Assembly (NCBI GenBank): GCA_030442035.1
Contig: JAUJEA010000002.1
Span: 248,001 to 312,000, forward strand
Source of the DNA: Splendidivirga corallicola
GTDB lineage: Bacteria; Bacteroidota; Bacteroidia; Cytophagales; Cyclobacteriaceae
Direction of reading: 5' to 3'
DNA: 64,000 nt
Positions 29,886 to 38,862 of the stretch are shown piece by piece. Position numbers and translations under genes: made by a program. Below the pieces are notes generated by a model that was not told the DNA's origin, searched no databases, and worked only from the letters and a program-made list of their open reading frames with translations. Position 1 is the first letter of the stretch. Each line of letters starts with the position of its first letter.

Positions 29886-30037
29886 TCAATCATTCACAGG
29901 CTCCGATAACACTTCTTCCAAAGGTGTATAAGCCAAACGGAAAGCGTCCGAAACAGCTTTATAAACCATATGCGTAAAACTGTTTGCAAAGGTCTGACAG
30001 CTCAGCCTGAGACAGTTTTACCGGAAGAATTTGCCAT
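29886..30037 (-). pseudogene. Possible decayed small gene downstream of phnW
   Basis: On the minus strand an ATG at 30037 follows a strong AGGAGG about 12 bases upstream and 35 bases past the phnW stop. The frame reads MANSSGKTVSG and stops, but the other two frames continue in turn with protein-like text (SQAELSDLCKQFYAYGL, then VYKAVSDAFRLAYTPLEEV) up to a stop at 29886. This looks like a gene of about 50 codons with two frame changes. No family is recognised, and it may also be an 11-residue leader. Confidence 0.35.
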
Positions 30038-30075
30038 TCCTAAATTTATACCTCCTTATGTACCGGATCCCCGCT

Positions 30076-31197
30076 TTACCAGAAAATGGAATCAGCTACA
30101 CATTTTATCAAACTTCTGAAGTCATCCGGAAAAACATGTCCGATATTGCCAATCCTGAATGTATCTGCGGTGGAAACCTTGCCCGGATAGATCACAAAAC
30201 CTTTGGCCTTAAGCTTTGTGTAAAACTTTTTGAAATCATAGGAAGGACTGTTAGGGCTGTTAAATGATGTTATGATGGGAGATTGATAGGATTTTGGCAG
30301 GAGGCAATTTATACCTAACTCATTCATTCCATCAACCAAGATTTGGTGATTTTCCCTATATCTTTCATATCTTTTTCCAACACCACCCTCTTCATGTAGT
30401 TCCTTCATGGCTTGCAAAAAAGCTCTTACAGTATGAGTTGGTGAAGTATATCTCCATTTCCCATTTCCCTCTTCCAATGTCTTCCATTGATCATAAAGAT
30501 CCAGGGAAAGTGATCGTGCAAAGCCTGAGGTTTTCACCAGCACTTCTTTTCTAGCTAAAATAAACCCAAAACCCGGTACACCCTGTATACATTTATTGGC
30601 ACTGCTTATCATAAAATCAATATCCAATTCACCGATATCCATTGGAATTCCCCCAAAACTGCTCATGGCATCCACAATGTAGATCTTATTATATTTTTTA
30701 GAAATTCTGCCTATATCTTCAATAGGATTCAGCATTCCGGTGGTTGTTTCACAATGTACGACTACAACGTGCGTGATTTTTTTGTCGCTCTGCAACGTTC
30801 TCTCCAGAAGTTCCAAATCAGGCGGTTCTATTTCACCACTGTCGTGAACTACCGTGTCAATCTTTAGCCTCTGAGCTATTTGTGCCAATCGTTGACCATA
30901 AGCACCATTCGATAATACAAGCAACTTTCCATCAGGTGGCAGAACACTTCCGATGGTTGCCTCCACACTAAAAGTACCACTGCCCTGCATAAGTATGGAA
31001 GTATATTCCTGTGATTTCGTGGCCAGACTTATTAAACCCTTTCTTATCTCCTGAACTACATCAATATTATAATCATCGTCCCAGGTGCACCAATCACGCA
31101 ACATAGCAGCCTTAACGGATTTAGAGGTGCTCAAAGGGCCGGGGGTCAATAAAAAATAGGGGTTTTCTGGAAGCTCTGCAGTATTCACGTTATTCAA
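30076..31197 (-). CDS. phnW: 2-aminoethylphosphonate-pyruvate transaminase
   Basis: PLP aminotransferase (class V fold) of 373 residues that converts 2-aminoethylphosphonate and pyruvate to phosphonoacetaldehyde and alanine. PhnW signatures are clear: [76 protein letters not shown] and the PLP lysine in [16 protein letters not shown]. The C-terminal [13 protein letters not shown] is also typical. It is divergent from the PbfA-like gene; two copies of a 15-base motif stand 51 and 82 bases before its ATG. Length matches the family. Phosphonoacetaldehyde then goes to PhnY and PhnA in the neighbouring operon. Confidence 0.95.
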   Translation of the reverse strand: MNNVNTAELPENPYFLLTPGPLSTSKSVKAAMLRDWCTWDDDYNIDVVQEIRKGLISLATKSQEYTSILMQGSGTFSVEATIGSVLPPDGKLLVLSNGAYGQRLAQIAQRLKIDTVVHDSGEIEPPDLELLERTLQSDKKITHVVVVHCETTTGMLNPIEDIGRISKKYNKIYIVDAMSSFGGIPMDIGELDIDFMISSANKCIQGVPGFGFILARKEVLVKTSGFARSLSLDLYDQWKTLEEGNGKWRYTSPTHTVRAFLQAMKELHEEGGVGKRYERYRENHQILVDGMNELGINCLLPKSYQSPIITSFNSPNSPSYDFKKFYTKLKAKGFVIYPGKVSTADTFRIGNIGHVFPDDFRSLIKCVADSIFW

Positions 31198-31247
31198 TCT
31201 TTTCTATGAACCAAACAATTTTTACTATGAACAATATTAATTAATTA

Positions 31248-31293
31248 TTTACTTATATTAAAATTCATGCATATTATCTTTACTTATATTAAA
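31248..31293 (-). promoter_or_regulatory. Paired regulon motif in front of phnW
   Basis: Two identical 15-base units, TTTACTTATATTAAA on the plus strand, at 31248-31262 and 31279-31293, exactly 31 bases apart. Read on the minus strand they are TTTAATATAAGTAAA, 13 of 15 to the consensus TTTAATATTWSTCAA. The three-turn spacing puts both on one DNA face. Confidence 0.65.
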
Positions 31294-31525
31294 ATTTAAC
31301 TATATGTGATGCTACTGATATTACGACCCTGCAAATCTTTCCAAGCAATGATAACAGCAGAACCAGTTGATCAATAAGATTTCATGCCGGACAATCAAAA
31401 CAATCTTCCTATCATTAAGAAATAATTCAATAAACGCGGGGACTTTCATCAAGCATAAAGCCTAATACAAAAGTTTATTGTACTATTACTTTTGAATTTT
31501 TCGGAGGAAATTTTAATCATAAACG

Positions 31526-31571
31526 TTGAATATATGTAAATTTTTAGTTTTTAAAATTTCATATTAGTAAA
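31526..31571 (+). promoter_or_regulatory. Paired regulon motif in front of the PbfA-like gene
   Basis: TTGAATATATGTAAA (31526-31540, 12 of 15) and TTTCATATTAGTAAA (31557-31571, 13 of 15) are also exactly 31 bases apart and end 65 bases before the ATG. Individually weak, but the repeated spacing argues for function. Confidence 0.55.
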
Positions 31572-31636
31572 ATATAAAATTATCTTAGACGCTCGTATTT
31601 CATACAAATTGAATTCATTGTTTAGAAAAATTTAGG

Positions 31637-32980
31637 ATGGACAAAAAGAATCTTAGATCAGAAGGAGATATCAACATTACTGACCATAGGATCGGTTACT
31701 GGAATGCCAACATTGATAAATCCACAGCAGAATTGCTTGAAATGGACAATCAATTTTTCTTGCATCAGTCATTATCAACACCATGCCTGAATGTTATGGA
31801 ATCATGTAAAGGCTCCTCCATCGTTGACATGCAAGGTCGAAGTTATCTGGATTTTCATGGTAACAATGTCCATCAAGTTGGTTTTAGTAATCCGGCTGTG
31901 ATCAAAGCCATCACAGATCAAATGGAAAAACTCTCTTTCTGTACCAGAAGATATACCAATAAACCGGCTATTGATCTAGCCAGGAAACTGGTAGAGTTGG
32001 CTCCAGATGATCTCAACAGGGTATTGTTCGCTCCCGGTGGTTCCCTGGCCATTGGTATGGCGCTTAAACTCGCCCGGGCGAAAACAGGCAGGTTCAAAAC
32101 CATCTCCATGTGGGATTCTTTTCATGGAGCATCTCTCGATGCCATATCCATTGGCGGCGAAGCCATCTTCAGAAGCGAGATAGGACCTCTTTTACCGGGA
32201 ACAGAACATGTACCCCCTCCCGATGCTCAAAATTGCCCATGGGATTGTGCAGGAGAATGCAAGCTAAAGTGTGCTGATTATATAGACTATGTATTGGAAA
32301 AAGAGGGTGATGTAGCAGCTGTCATTGCGGAAACTGTAAGATCCACGCCTTTTATTCCTCCAAAGGAATATTGGCAAAAAGTCAGAAAAGCTTGTGACCG
32401 TCATGGTGCACTTCTGATCCTCGATGAAATTCCTCACTGCCTGGGAAGGACGGGTAAGATGTTTACTTTTGAACATTATGGTATCGTTCCTGATATGGTG
32501 GTTATTGGGAAGGGTCTTGGTGGTGGTATCTTTCCGTTTGCTGCGCTCATAGCCAGAGAAGAACTCAATGTTATGAAAGAGAAGGCACTGGGGCATTACA
32601 CACACGAAAAGAATCCCGTAGCCTGTGCAGCCTCGCTCGCAGCAATTCAGTTTTTAGAAAATGAAAAAATCCCCGATCATGTGATCAAAATAGGTGAATA
32701 TGCTATAAGTGGCTTAAACAAGCTCAAACAAAAATATAATCTTATAAAGGATGTGAGGGGAATTGGGTTATTAATTGGTGTCGAATTGGCAGATATAAAT
32801 GGAGAAAAGGCGCTTGACCAGGCTGAAAAAATTATGTACCTGGCACTTGAAAGAGGACTCAATTTCAAATTGACCATGGGTAATATCCTCACATTGACGC
32901 CTGCACTTACTATTAACTATCGGGAAATGGATCAGGCTCTTAACATATTGGACAGTTGTTTCAAAGACCTGACCGAATGA
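31637..32980 (+). CDS. pbfA: PbfA-like (R)-1-hydroxy-2-aminoethylphosphonate ammonia-lyase
   Basis: PLP enzyme of the class III aminotransferase fold, 447 residues. Fold signatures: DFHGNNVHQVGFSNP, LFAPGGSLAIGMALKLARA, MWDSFHGASLDAISIGG, LLILDEIPHCLGRTGKMF (the PLP Asp) and VVIGKGLGGGIFPFAAL (the PLP lysine). A cysteine-rich insert, CPWDCAGECKLKC at about 198-210, is notable. Members found beside phnW act as lyases that turn hydroxylated aminoethylphosphonate into phosphonoacetaldehyde and ammonia, widening the substrate range of the PhnW pathway. The call rests on fold plus context; a true transaminase is the alternative. Divergent from phnW. Confidence 0.82.
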   Translation: MDKKNLRSEGDINITDHRIGYWNANIDKSTAELLEMDNQFFLHQSLSTPCLNVMESCKGSSIVDMQGRSYLDFHGNNVHQVGFSNPAVIKAITDQMEKLSFCTRRYTNKPAIDLARKLVELAPDDLNRVLFAPGGSLAIGMALKLARAKTGRFKTISMWDSFHGASLDAISIGGEAIFRSEIGPLLPGTEHVPPPDAQNCPWDCAGECKLKCADYIDYVLEKEGDVAAVIAETVRSTPFIPPKEYWQKVRKACDRHGALLILDEIPHCLGRTGKMFTFEHYGIVPDMVVIGKGLGGGIFPFAALIAREELNVMKEKALGHYTHEKNPVACAASLAAIQFLENEKIPDHVIKIGEYAISGLNKLKQKYNLIKDVRGIGLLIGVELADINGEKALDQAEKIMYLALERGLNFKLTMGNILTLTPALTINYREMDQALNILDSCFKDLTE

Positions 32981-33094
32981 ATCGAAAGATTAGAGATTAC
33001 TATGCCTGCATGTCCGGGTAAATGAACCAGAACTCAAGAAAAGCATTGTTCTTTAGACAGAACAGGGGCTTTTCAGCGGGCCTTTTGACTTACT

Positions 33095-33508
33095 TTATCT
33101 ATTTATTTTCAAAAATCTTGTTTTAAGCAATTTGGAAATGGCGCGGCGGTCTGTTTCCAAGTCTAATAATTCAATATTCTTCATCCCAATCCAATAAACT
33201 TCTTCTGCCTCCAATGATTGTATTTCCCCTTTCCAACTGGTGCAGATAAAATAATGCATTCGTTCATGATAAAGGCCATTGTCATGGAGTTCCTGTGTTA
33301 GATATCGTAATGTTTTAGCTTTTACATTCAACTCTTCCAACATTTCTCTTCGACAGGCCCCTAAAATATTCTCTCCCGGATCAACGTGACCACTTGGGAT
33401 GGCTACTTTCCCGGGATCAGTTTTTTTGGACAATTCCCTTTTCTCAATCAAAATCTGATCCTCTTTGAGCAAAATAAAGGCTGCACAGTCTACAATTTTT
33501 TTTGTCAT
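33095..33508 (-). CDS. Nudix hydrolase
   Basis: Protein of 137 residues with a Nudix box, GHVDPGENILGACRREMLEELNV (G-x5-E-x7-REUxEE pattern, about residues 40-62), and otherwise a plain Nudix fold. Nudix enzymes hydrolyse a nucleoside diphosphate linked to another moiety. It is the last gene of the phnA-phnY operon, 13 bases after phnY. A role on a nucleotidylated phosphonate or as a housekeeping hydrolase cannot be decided from sequence. Confidence 0.88.
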   Translation of the reverse strand: MTKKIVDCAAFILLKEDQILIEKRELSKKTDPGKVAIPSGHVDPGENILGACRREMLEELNVKAKTLRYLTQELHDNGLYHERMHYFICTSWKGEIQSLEAEEVYWIGMKNIELLDLETDRRAISKLLKTRFLKINR

Positions 33509-33521
33509 TTTGAATAAATAC

Positions 33522-34994
33522 TTAAGGCATATCCCAGGGCAATGAATAGGTTTTCATATAGGTGTAACCCTTCATTGTCTCGATAACACCTTCCTTATAA
33601 CCCAATCCTGAATCCTTGATCCCTCCAAAAGGCGTCCATTCCAAACGATAGCTAGGTGCTTCGTTTACATTGACAGTTCCTGTTTCAAGCGCTGAGATGA
33701 CTTTTTGAATAGATGGCCAATGATTGCTAACAATCCCCCCCGACAGACCATATGGTGTGTCATTGGCTATGGAGATAGCTTCATCAAGTGTTTTGAATCT
33801 AATAATAGGAGCAACGGGGCCAAATGTTTCTTCGGCCGCCACCGGATAGTGATTTTTCATATGGTCTAACACTGTCGGAGAATACAGCGCACCATCTCTT
33901 TCATTACCAATCAACAATTGTGCTCCTGCAGCAATGGATGCATTCACACGGTTCTCTATTTCGATGGCTGCACTTTCATTGATAACGGTCCCCATATCCA
34001 TTGAAGGATCATATGGATTTCCATATTTAATTTTCGCCACTTCATTGGCTAGCCTGGCACTGAAAACATCCGCTATTTCTTCCTGAACCAAAACCCTCCT
34101 AATGGCTGTACAGCGCTGAGCACTATTTTTGAAGGTTCCGGAAATTGTTATAGAAACTGCCTCATCAATGTCTGCATCACCTAGAACCAGTAACGCAGAA
34201 CTACCTCCCAGTTCCAATATAAGTTTCTTGTATCCGGCATTTCCTGCGATCAGTTTACCAATCTGACTACTGCCTGTAAAGGAAACCAGGCTCACCAAAT
34301 CATGCTTTACTAAATGGTTTGCAGTCTGTTGAACAGGGCCATTTACCACGTTCAGGGCATTTGGTGGCAGACCGCATTCCAAGGCTACTTTGGCCAGGTA
34401 ATACGCAGAAAGCGGTGTTTTTTCAGAAGGTTTTAATATAACAGTATTATTTGTGGCAATGGCAGGTGCAATTTTATGAACCACCTGATTCATCGGATGA
34501 TTGAATGGGGTTATAGCCGCAATCAAAGGCAATGGATGTCGAGATGTATATATTCTTCTGTTACGGCCATTCCTTGAGATATCACAGGGAAATACTTCTG
34601 AATCGTCATCGAAGGCTTTCATAGCTGAAAAGCGAAGAACATCTGCAACCCTGCTTGCTTCGTACTTTGTGTCCTTGAGGGACAGTCCGGATTCATGTGT
34701 TATAAGCCGGCTTACCTCCTCCACGCTGTCTTCCAGTACATCCGCCATTTTGTTCAGAATTCCATTGCGCTCATACCTTGAAAGTGTCAATTTGGTATCA
34801 TGGGTCTTCCGTATCGTTTGCTCTAGTACTTCAACATTAATTGAAGCAACACGCCCAACCTGTTGCTTAGTAAAAGGATTAAATACTTCCAACCAGTCTC
34901 CACTTCGATGCTCTTTACCATTGATAATGCTTCCAAACTCAAACAAAACATCTTGAGAGATATTTGGTTGGTTATTTTTCTTAACCATATCCAT
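33522..34994 (-). CDS. phnY: Phosphonoacetaldehyde dehydrogenase
   Basis: NAD(P)-dependent aldehyde dehydrogenase of 490 residues. Signatures: AAITPFNHPMNQVVHKIAPA, ILKPSEKTPLSAYYLAK, SFTGSSQIGKLIA, the general-base Glu in LILELGGSSALLVLG, the nucleophile Cys in NSAQRCTAIRRVLV and EETFGPVAPI. It oxidises phosphonoacetaldehyde to phosphonoacetate, the step between PhnW and PhnA. The start is 2 bases after the phnA stop, so translation is coupled. The phosphonate-specific call relies on this context plus family resemblance. Confidence 0.9.
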   Translation of the reverse strand: MDMVKKNNQPNISQDVLFEFGSIINGKEHRSGDWLEVFNPFTKQQVGRVASINVEVLEQTIRKTHDTKLTLSRYERNGILNKMADVLEDSVEEVSRLITHESGLSLKDTKYEASRVADVLRFSAMKAFDDDSEVFPCDISRNGRNRRIYTSRHPLPLIAAITPFNHPMNQVVHKIAPAIATNNTVILKPSEKTPLSAYYLAKVALECGLPPNALNVVNGPVQQTANHLVKHDLVSLVSFTGSSQIGKLIAGNAGYKKLILELGGSSALLVLGDADIDEAVSITISGTFKNSAQRCTAIRRVLVQEEIADVFSARLANEVAKIKYGNPYDPSMDMGTVINESAAIEIENRVNASIAAGAQLLIGNERDGALYSPTVLDHMKNHYPVAAEETFGPVAPIIRFKTLDEAISIANDTPYGLSGGIVSNHWPSIQKVISALETGTVNVNEAPSYRLEWTPFGGIKDSGLGYKEGVIETMKGYTYMKTYSLPWDMP

Positions 34995-34996
34995 AG

Positions 34997-36223
34997 CTAA
35001 TCATTTTCAACACCATTGTGTAAAAAGTCGAAAAGGTGAAAATTTCGAGCCTTTCCGGAATCCAGCTTTTCCTTATAGACCTGATTTAGCGGCCGATTGA
35101 TAATCATTGGGACCTTGCTTTCATGCAGACCTCCATGTGATCTGAGTCCGCTTTTTACCTTTTCCAGATCATGCCAGCTTTTTGCTCTGCCTATCACCGT
35201 AGGTCCATCCGATAAGACCACCAATTCTCCTATCATCTCGGCAGGCAATGAAAATTTACTGACAGCCTCTTCCCTGGTTAAAACCATTTCAATTCCCGGA
35301 ATTTTACCAATAATTTCTTTTGCAGCAACGATATCGGACTCCTGCAGATAGACCGTTGCGTAAGAACCTAACGCTCCATGGTGAACCACATAAGGGTCGG
35401 TAATGGGTAAAATTACTCTCGAAGAAATGTTGGCATTTTCCAATAATATTGTTTCCAGGTACTGGACTTTGGGGCTCCCATCGGAATTGGTCTTTGCACT
35501 CATCCCATGATCAGCTGTTACACCAACAACGGCACCGAGTCTGTCAAGTTCACCTATCCAGCGATCAATTCTTGAAAGAAAATTGATCGCTTCCTGATCG
35601 CCAGGTGCATATTTATGTTGGACAAAATCAGTTGTGGTGAGGTACATCAGATCGAAATGTTCTCTTTCCAAAAGTCTCGCTCCAGCTTCAATACAATAAA
35701 CTGATATTTCGGGATCATAAATACCGGGATTCTCTTTGGACATCAAATCGTCTACAACATTTCCGATACCGTTTTCTTCGATGGTCACTTTATCAGCATG
35801 CTCTGCTGAAAAGCATATCCCATTCAATCCTTTGTTGAGCATCTTTCTGAGCTTGTCCTTGGCCGTGACAACCGCCACTTTCTTATTTTGCTGGCTGAAG
35901 GTTCCCAAAATTGTTGGAACTTTTAGATTCTCAGGATCATTCATCATGACCTCTTCACCAGTCTTTTTATCATAATAGTAATTGCCACATATTCCATTTT
36001 TATCCGGAGTAACACCAGTGACAATAGCCATGTTGTTTGGATTTGTAAATGAAGGGATTACGGATTCTACATAACCAAAACTGCCTGTTTTAAGAAATCT
36101 TTGAATATTTGGCATCACAGTAGCCGCTGCCTCATAATAATCATAAGAAGTTCCATCCATACAAATGCCCACAACCGGCGCTTTGTGTGTTTTGTAATCA
36201 ATGTTGTTGACGTTGATTTTCAT
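34997..36223 (-). CDS. phnA: Phosphonoacetate hydrolase
   Basis: Alkaline-phosphatase-superfamily enzyme of 408 residues that cleaves the C-P bond of phosphonoacetate to acetate and phosphate. Two-zinc motifs: VVGICMDGTSYDYY (first Asp), the Thr nucleophile region SFTNPNNMAIVTGV, YLTTTDFVQHKYAPG, GVTADHGMSAK and the late LRSHGGLHESKVPMI. The length is as in characterised PhnA. It heads the phnA-phnY-nudix operon, with three motif copies upstream. No signal peptide, so cytoplasmic, consistent with catabolism of imported phosphonate. Confidence 0.95.
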   Translation of the reverse strand: MKINVNNIDYKTHKAPVVGICMDGTSYDYYEAAATVMPNIQRFLKTGSFGYVESVIPSFTNPNNMAIVTGVTPDKNGICGNYYYDKKTGEEVMMNDPENLKVPTILGTFSQQNKKVAVVTAKDKLRKMLNKGLNGICFSAEHADKVTIEENGIGNVVDDLMSKENPGIYDPEISVYCIEAGARLLEREHFDLMYLTTTDFVQHKYAPGDQEAINFLSRIDRWIGELDRLGAVVGVTADHGMSAKTNSDGSPKVQYLETILLENANISSRVILPITDPYVVHHGALGSYATVYLQESDIVAAKEIIGKIPGIEMVLTREEAVSKFSLPAEMIGELVVLSDGPTVIGRAKSWHDLEKVKSGLRSHGGLHESKVPMIINRPLNQVYKEKLDSGKARNFHLFDFLHNGVEND

Positions 36224-36263
36224 AAATTTTCTTTCGATCTCAAACTAATGTTATTACTGATTT

Positions 36264-36340
36264 TTTAATATTACTCAATATTAAGGATATATTTTTAATA
36301 TTACTCAACATTATAGGATAAAAAGTTTAATATTTGTCAA
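36264..36340 (+). promoter_or_regulatory. Three-copy regulon motif between phnA and the XRE-cupin gene
   Basis: TTTAATATTACTCAA at 36264-36278 and 36294-36308, and TTTAATATTTGTCAA at 36326-36340. Spacing is 30 and 32 bases. These are the best copies of the motif; the first is also part of a perfect inverted repeat TTAATATT-N4-AATATTAA. The position between the divergent phnA operon and the regulator gene suits control of both, including autoregulation. Confidence 0.72.
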
Positions 36341-36417
36341 TATTCGATTAATTCTTTTCAAGAATTGGTTTATTTTGCGACTTTGCATCAACTTTAGAGA
36401 CAACTACATTGTGCCTT

Positions 36418-36993
36418 ATGAAAGACGATAGTTTGAGCCTCATTGGAAAGAAAATCAAGGAAGAAAGAAAGAAAAGAAATCTTAGTCTTCAACAAATTGC
36501 AGAACGTAGTGATGTAACAGCCGGTTTACTATCCAAAATTGAAAACTTCAGAACAATTCCATCTCTTCCGGTATTACTGAACATTTCAAAGGCCCTGGAG
36601 GTGAATCTCTCTGAACTGGTTGAATCCGTACGTTTGGAAGAAAAATCCAGCTATACGCTAATCAGAGATCAACAAGGTGAACTTGAGGAAAGAGAAGACT
36701 CATTAGGGCTGGTTTATGAATCACTTATTCACCAGGATCTGTTCAACTTGAACATCAGGGTTAATATTGTTAGAATTCATGGCAACGTTTTTCGGGAACC
36801 AATTGCTACTGATGGAATGGAACTTGTATATGTGCTAAACGGAGACGTGACCTATGGTCTCAATGGAGAGAAAATTCATTTAACTAAAGGAGATACACTC
36901 TTTTTTGACGGTAGCACTCCACACTCTGTCCAGAATAATCAGGAAGAAGAAGCAATACTGTTTAAGGTATATCTAATCCCAAGAAAAGATTAG
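36418..36993 (+). CDS. XRE-family regulator with cupin sensor domain
   Basis: Regulator of 191 residues: an N-terminal helix-turn-helix (IGKKIKEERKKRNLSLQQIAERSDVTAG, about residues 8-64) and a C-terminal cupin_2 domain (about 105-185, with DGMELVYVLNGDVTYG, KGDTLFFDGSTPHSVQ). Proteins of this type sense a small ligand in the cupin pocket; an amine or phosphonate intermediate of this pathway is a reasonable guess. It sits between the phnA operon and the FAD oxidase gene and is the natural binder of the 15-base motif. A TTG at 36409 extends the frame by three codons; ATG 36418 is preferred. Confidence 0.88.
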   Translation: MKDDSLSLIGKKIKEERKKRNLSLQQIAERSDVTAGLLSKIENFRTIPSLPVLLNISKALEVNLSELVESVRLEEKSSYTLIRDQQGELEEREDSLGLVYESLIHQDLFNLNIRVNIVRIHGNVFREPIATDGMELVYVLNGDVTYGLNGEKIHLTKGDTLFFDGSTPHSVQNNQEEEAILFKVYLIPRKD

Positions 36994-37074
36994 AACGATT
37001 TGCCAGCGTTCTAAGGTATATTGAACTTATATACTAAAAAATACCATACAACATTTTATAAAAGCTTTATTTTT

Positions 37075-37120
37075 TTGACAAATATTATATTTATTAGCGT
37101 TACTTTTGATAAATATTAAA
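37075..37120 (-). promoter_or_regulatory. Paired regulon motif in front of the FAD oxidase gene
   Basis: TTGACAAATATTATA (37075-37089) and TTGATAAATATTAAA (37106-37120) are reverse-strand copies, 14 of 15 each to the consensus, and exactly 31 bases apart. They end 74 bases before the start codon. Confidence 0.68.
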
Positions 37121-37193
37121 TATTTTATGTAGTGCTGAGGTTTCCTGGTGACCACTAAAATGAATTAGTTAAATATATCTTTGACCTAAAGTG

Positions 37194-38441
37194 ATGCAAT
37201 ATAAAGAGCCGGATAAAACAGCGGATGTGATTATTATTGGAGCCGGCGCAATAGGATGTGCTGCTGCCTACTACCTGTCTAAGAAACGGATTGGTAAGAT
37301 CATTTTACTGGAAAGGAATTCCATTGGTTCAGGAAATACAAGCTGGGCAGCTTCTTTATTAACCAAGACCCGGTCTAAAACAGCCCTTATCCCACTGGTT
37401 GAGGAAACCTATCGCTCCATTGCCATGTTGGAAGAGGAATCCGGTCATGATCTTGGTATGCAGCAGATTGGTAGTCTGCATGTTGCATCCTCAGAGAAAA
37501 GCAAAAAGGATCTTGATAAACTCTTATCTATTGCCCATCAATTTCAAATACCCAATCGAGTGGTTGATAACCACGAATTAAAAGAAATGGTGCCTTGGAT
37601 TGCCAAAGATGAAATTGAGAAAGCAGCATATATGGAGGAAGATGCATACCTGGAAGCGTATGTACTCACTTCCGCGTTTGCGGAAGCTGCCAGGAAGAAT
37701 GGCGTTCAAATCTTACAACAAGCAAATGTTACTGAGCTTTTACGGGAAGGGGACAAGGTAATTGGTGTAAGGACGGAAAATGAATTTATCACCTCAAAAG
37801 TGGTCGTAGATGCTGCCGGTGCCTGGGCCAATATACTATCCACACAAGTAGGTGTTGCTTTGCCAATGGCCCCGGTAAGAAGTAATTACTGGATTACTTC
37901 TGTTAATAAGGAAATGTTCCCTGTAAATCAGCCTATAGTAGTGATCCCGGACGCTTCTGCCTATACAAGGCCAGAATCCGGTGCTTTATTATTTGGTCTC
38001 AGAGAAGCTCAATCTATCTATATCGACCCCAAGGAACTGCCGGATGATCTAAATGGCTACACATTTGGGAATCCGGAAGACCGATGGAATATTTTACTGG
38101 AACAAGGCGAAAATTTCAAACGTTTTTTTCCGGGTTTTGATTCGATTGAAATTCCTCATTATATCTCGGGATTATCTACCTATACACCTGATGGTATGTT
38201 TGTGCTTGGTGGAATTCCTGGAGTAGCTGGTTTTATGGCTGCTACCGGGTGTTCAGGAGCAGGTGTCGCAGCTTGTGGAGGAATTGGTAGAATTATATCA
38301 GAATTAGTTGCTGATGAAACAGTTTTTTGTGATATAGAAAATTTTAAAGTAGATCGTTTTGGAAGCAGCCGATTCAATCCATTCAGCAAAGAATTTATGC
38401 AGCAATGTGCTGCAGCGCGATCACAAAAGAAATCTGGCTAA
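37194..38441 (+). CDS. FAD-dependent amine oxidoreductase of the DAO family, likely PbfC/PbfD-type
   Basis: Flavoprotein of about 415 residues in the glycine/D-amino-acid oxidase family. The dinucleotide fold starts with VIIIGAGAIGCAAAYYLSKK, followed by ILLERNSIGSGNTSWAAS; the C-terminal flavin contact is GFMAATGCSGAGVAACGGIGR. Such oxidases are frequent in AEP clusters, where they oxidise AEP or N-methylated AEP to phosphonoacetaldehyde. Context (motif pair upstream, regulator gene before it) supports this, but the substrate is inferred. The GTG three bases earlier could also start the frame; ATG 37194 is preferred. Confidence 0.82.
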   Translation: MQYKEPDKTADVIIIGAGAIGCAAAYYLSKKRIGKIILLERNSIGSGNTSWAASLLTKTRSKTALIPLVEETYRSIAMLEEESGHDLGMQQIGSLHVASSEKSKKDLDKLLSIAHQFQIPNRVVDNHELKEMVPWIAKDEIEKAAYMEEDAYLEAYVLTSAFAEAARKNGVQILQQANVTELLREGDKVIGVRTENEFITSKVVVDAAGAWANILSTQVGVALPMAPVRSNYWITSVNKEMFPVNQPIVVIPDASAYTRPESGALLFGLREAQSIYIDPKELPDDLNGYTFGNPEDRWNILLEQGENFKRFFPGFDSIEIPHYISGLSTYTPDGMFVLGGIPGVAGFMAATGCSGAGVAACGGIGRIISELVADETVFCDIENFKVDRFGSSRFNPFSKEFMQQCAAARSQKKSG

Positions 38442-38601
38442 GCACAAATATATTTTAGAATAGTTGCGATTGCCAAAGATAAGGTTGTTGGGAGGTCTAA
38501 TATTGTAAATTACAGCCGCCATTCAATGCTCTCGTTTGTGTTATACAGTTATCCAGGCAAATTGTATTATACCCGGTAATTACTGTATACGCTAAAATCA
38601 T

Positions 38602-38862
38602 TTGGTTTGGAAAAAGAAGAAGATTTACTTAGGAAATCCGATTTTGATGTTTTCATCGGAAAGTGCTCAAGCGTCATTTGATGACGAAAGAGAAATAATC
38701 AAAACAGGTGATCCTATTATAAACAGGCTCGAGAAAGTAGATCTGTCAAGTGGGGAGTTCAAAGTCTTTTCAACGACAAGGTGGCTTTGTTAAACACCCA
38801 TGGTGAAATTATTGGAACCTTTGGGATTTCCAGGGATGTATCGCATGCCAATTTTGCCTAGG
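38602..38862 (+). pseudogene. PAS-domain fragment with a frameshift
   Basis: The first frame reads FDDEREIIKTGDPIINRLEK and VFSTTRW, then breaks near 38785. The next frame resumes with LLNTHGEIIGTFGISRDVS and stops at 38862. Together they reconstruct the classic PAS strand order of signalling proteins (STT, then a short loop, then GEIIGTFGISRD). No kinase domain or receiver remains on either side, so this is a relic of a larger sensor protein. Confidence 0.75.

Larger units (their letters stand above)
31198..31636. promoter_or_regulatory. Divergent promoter region of phnW and the PbfA-like gene
   Basis: About 440 very AT-rich bases. Four copies of the regulon motif lie here, two oriented toward each gene. 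The middle part (31300-31500) shows no other signal, and no coding frame is visible. Confidence 0.6.
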
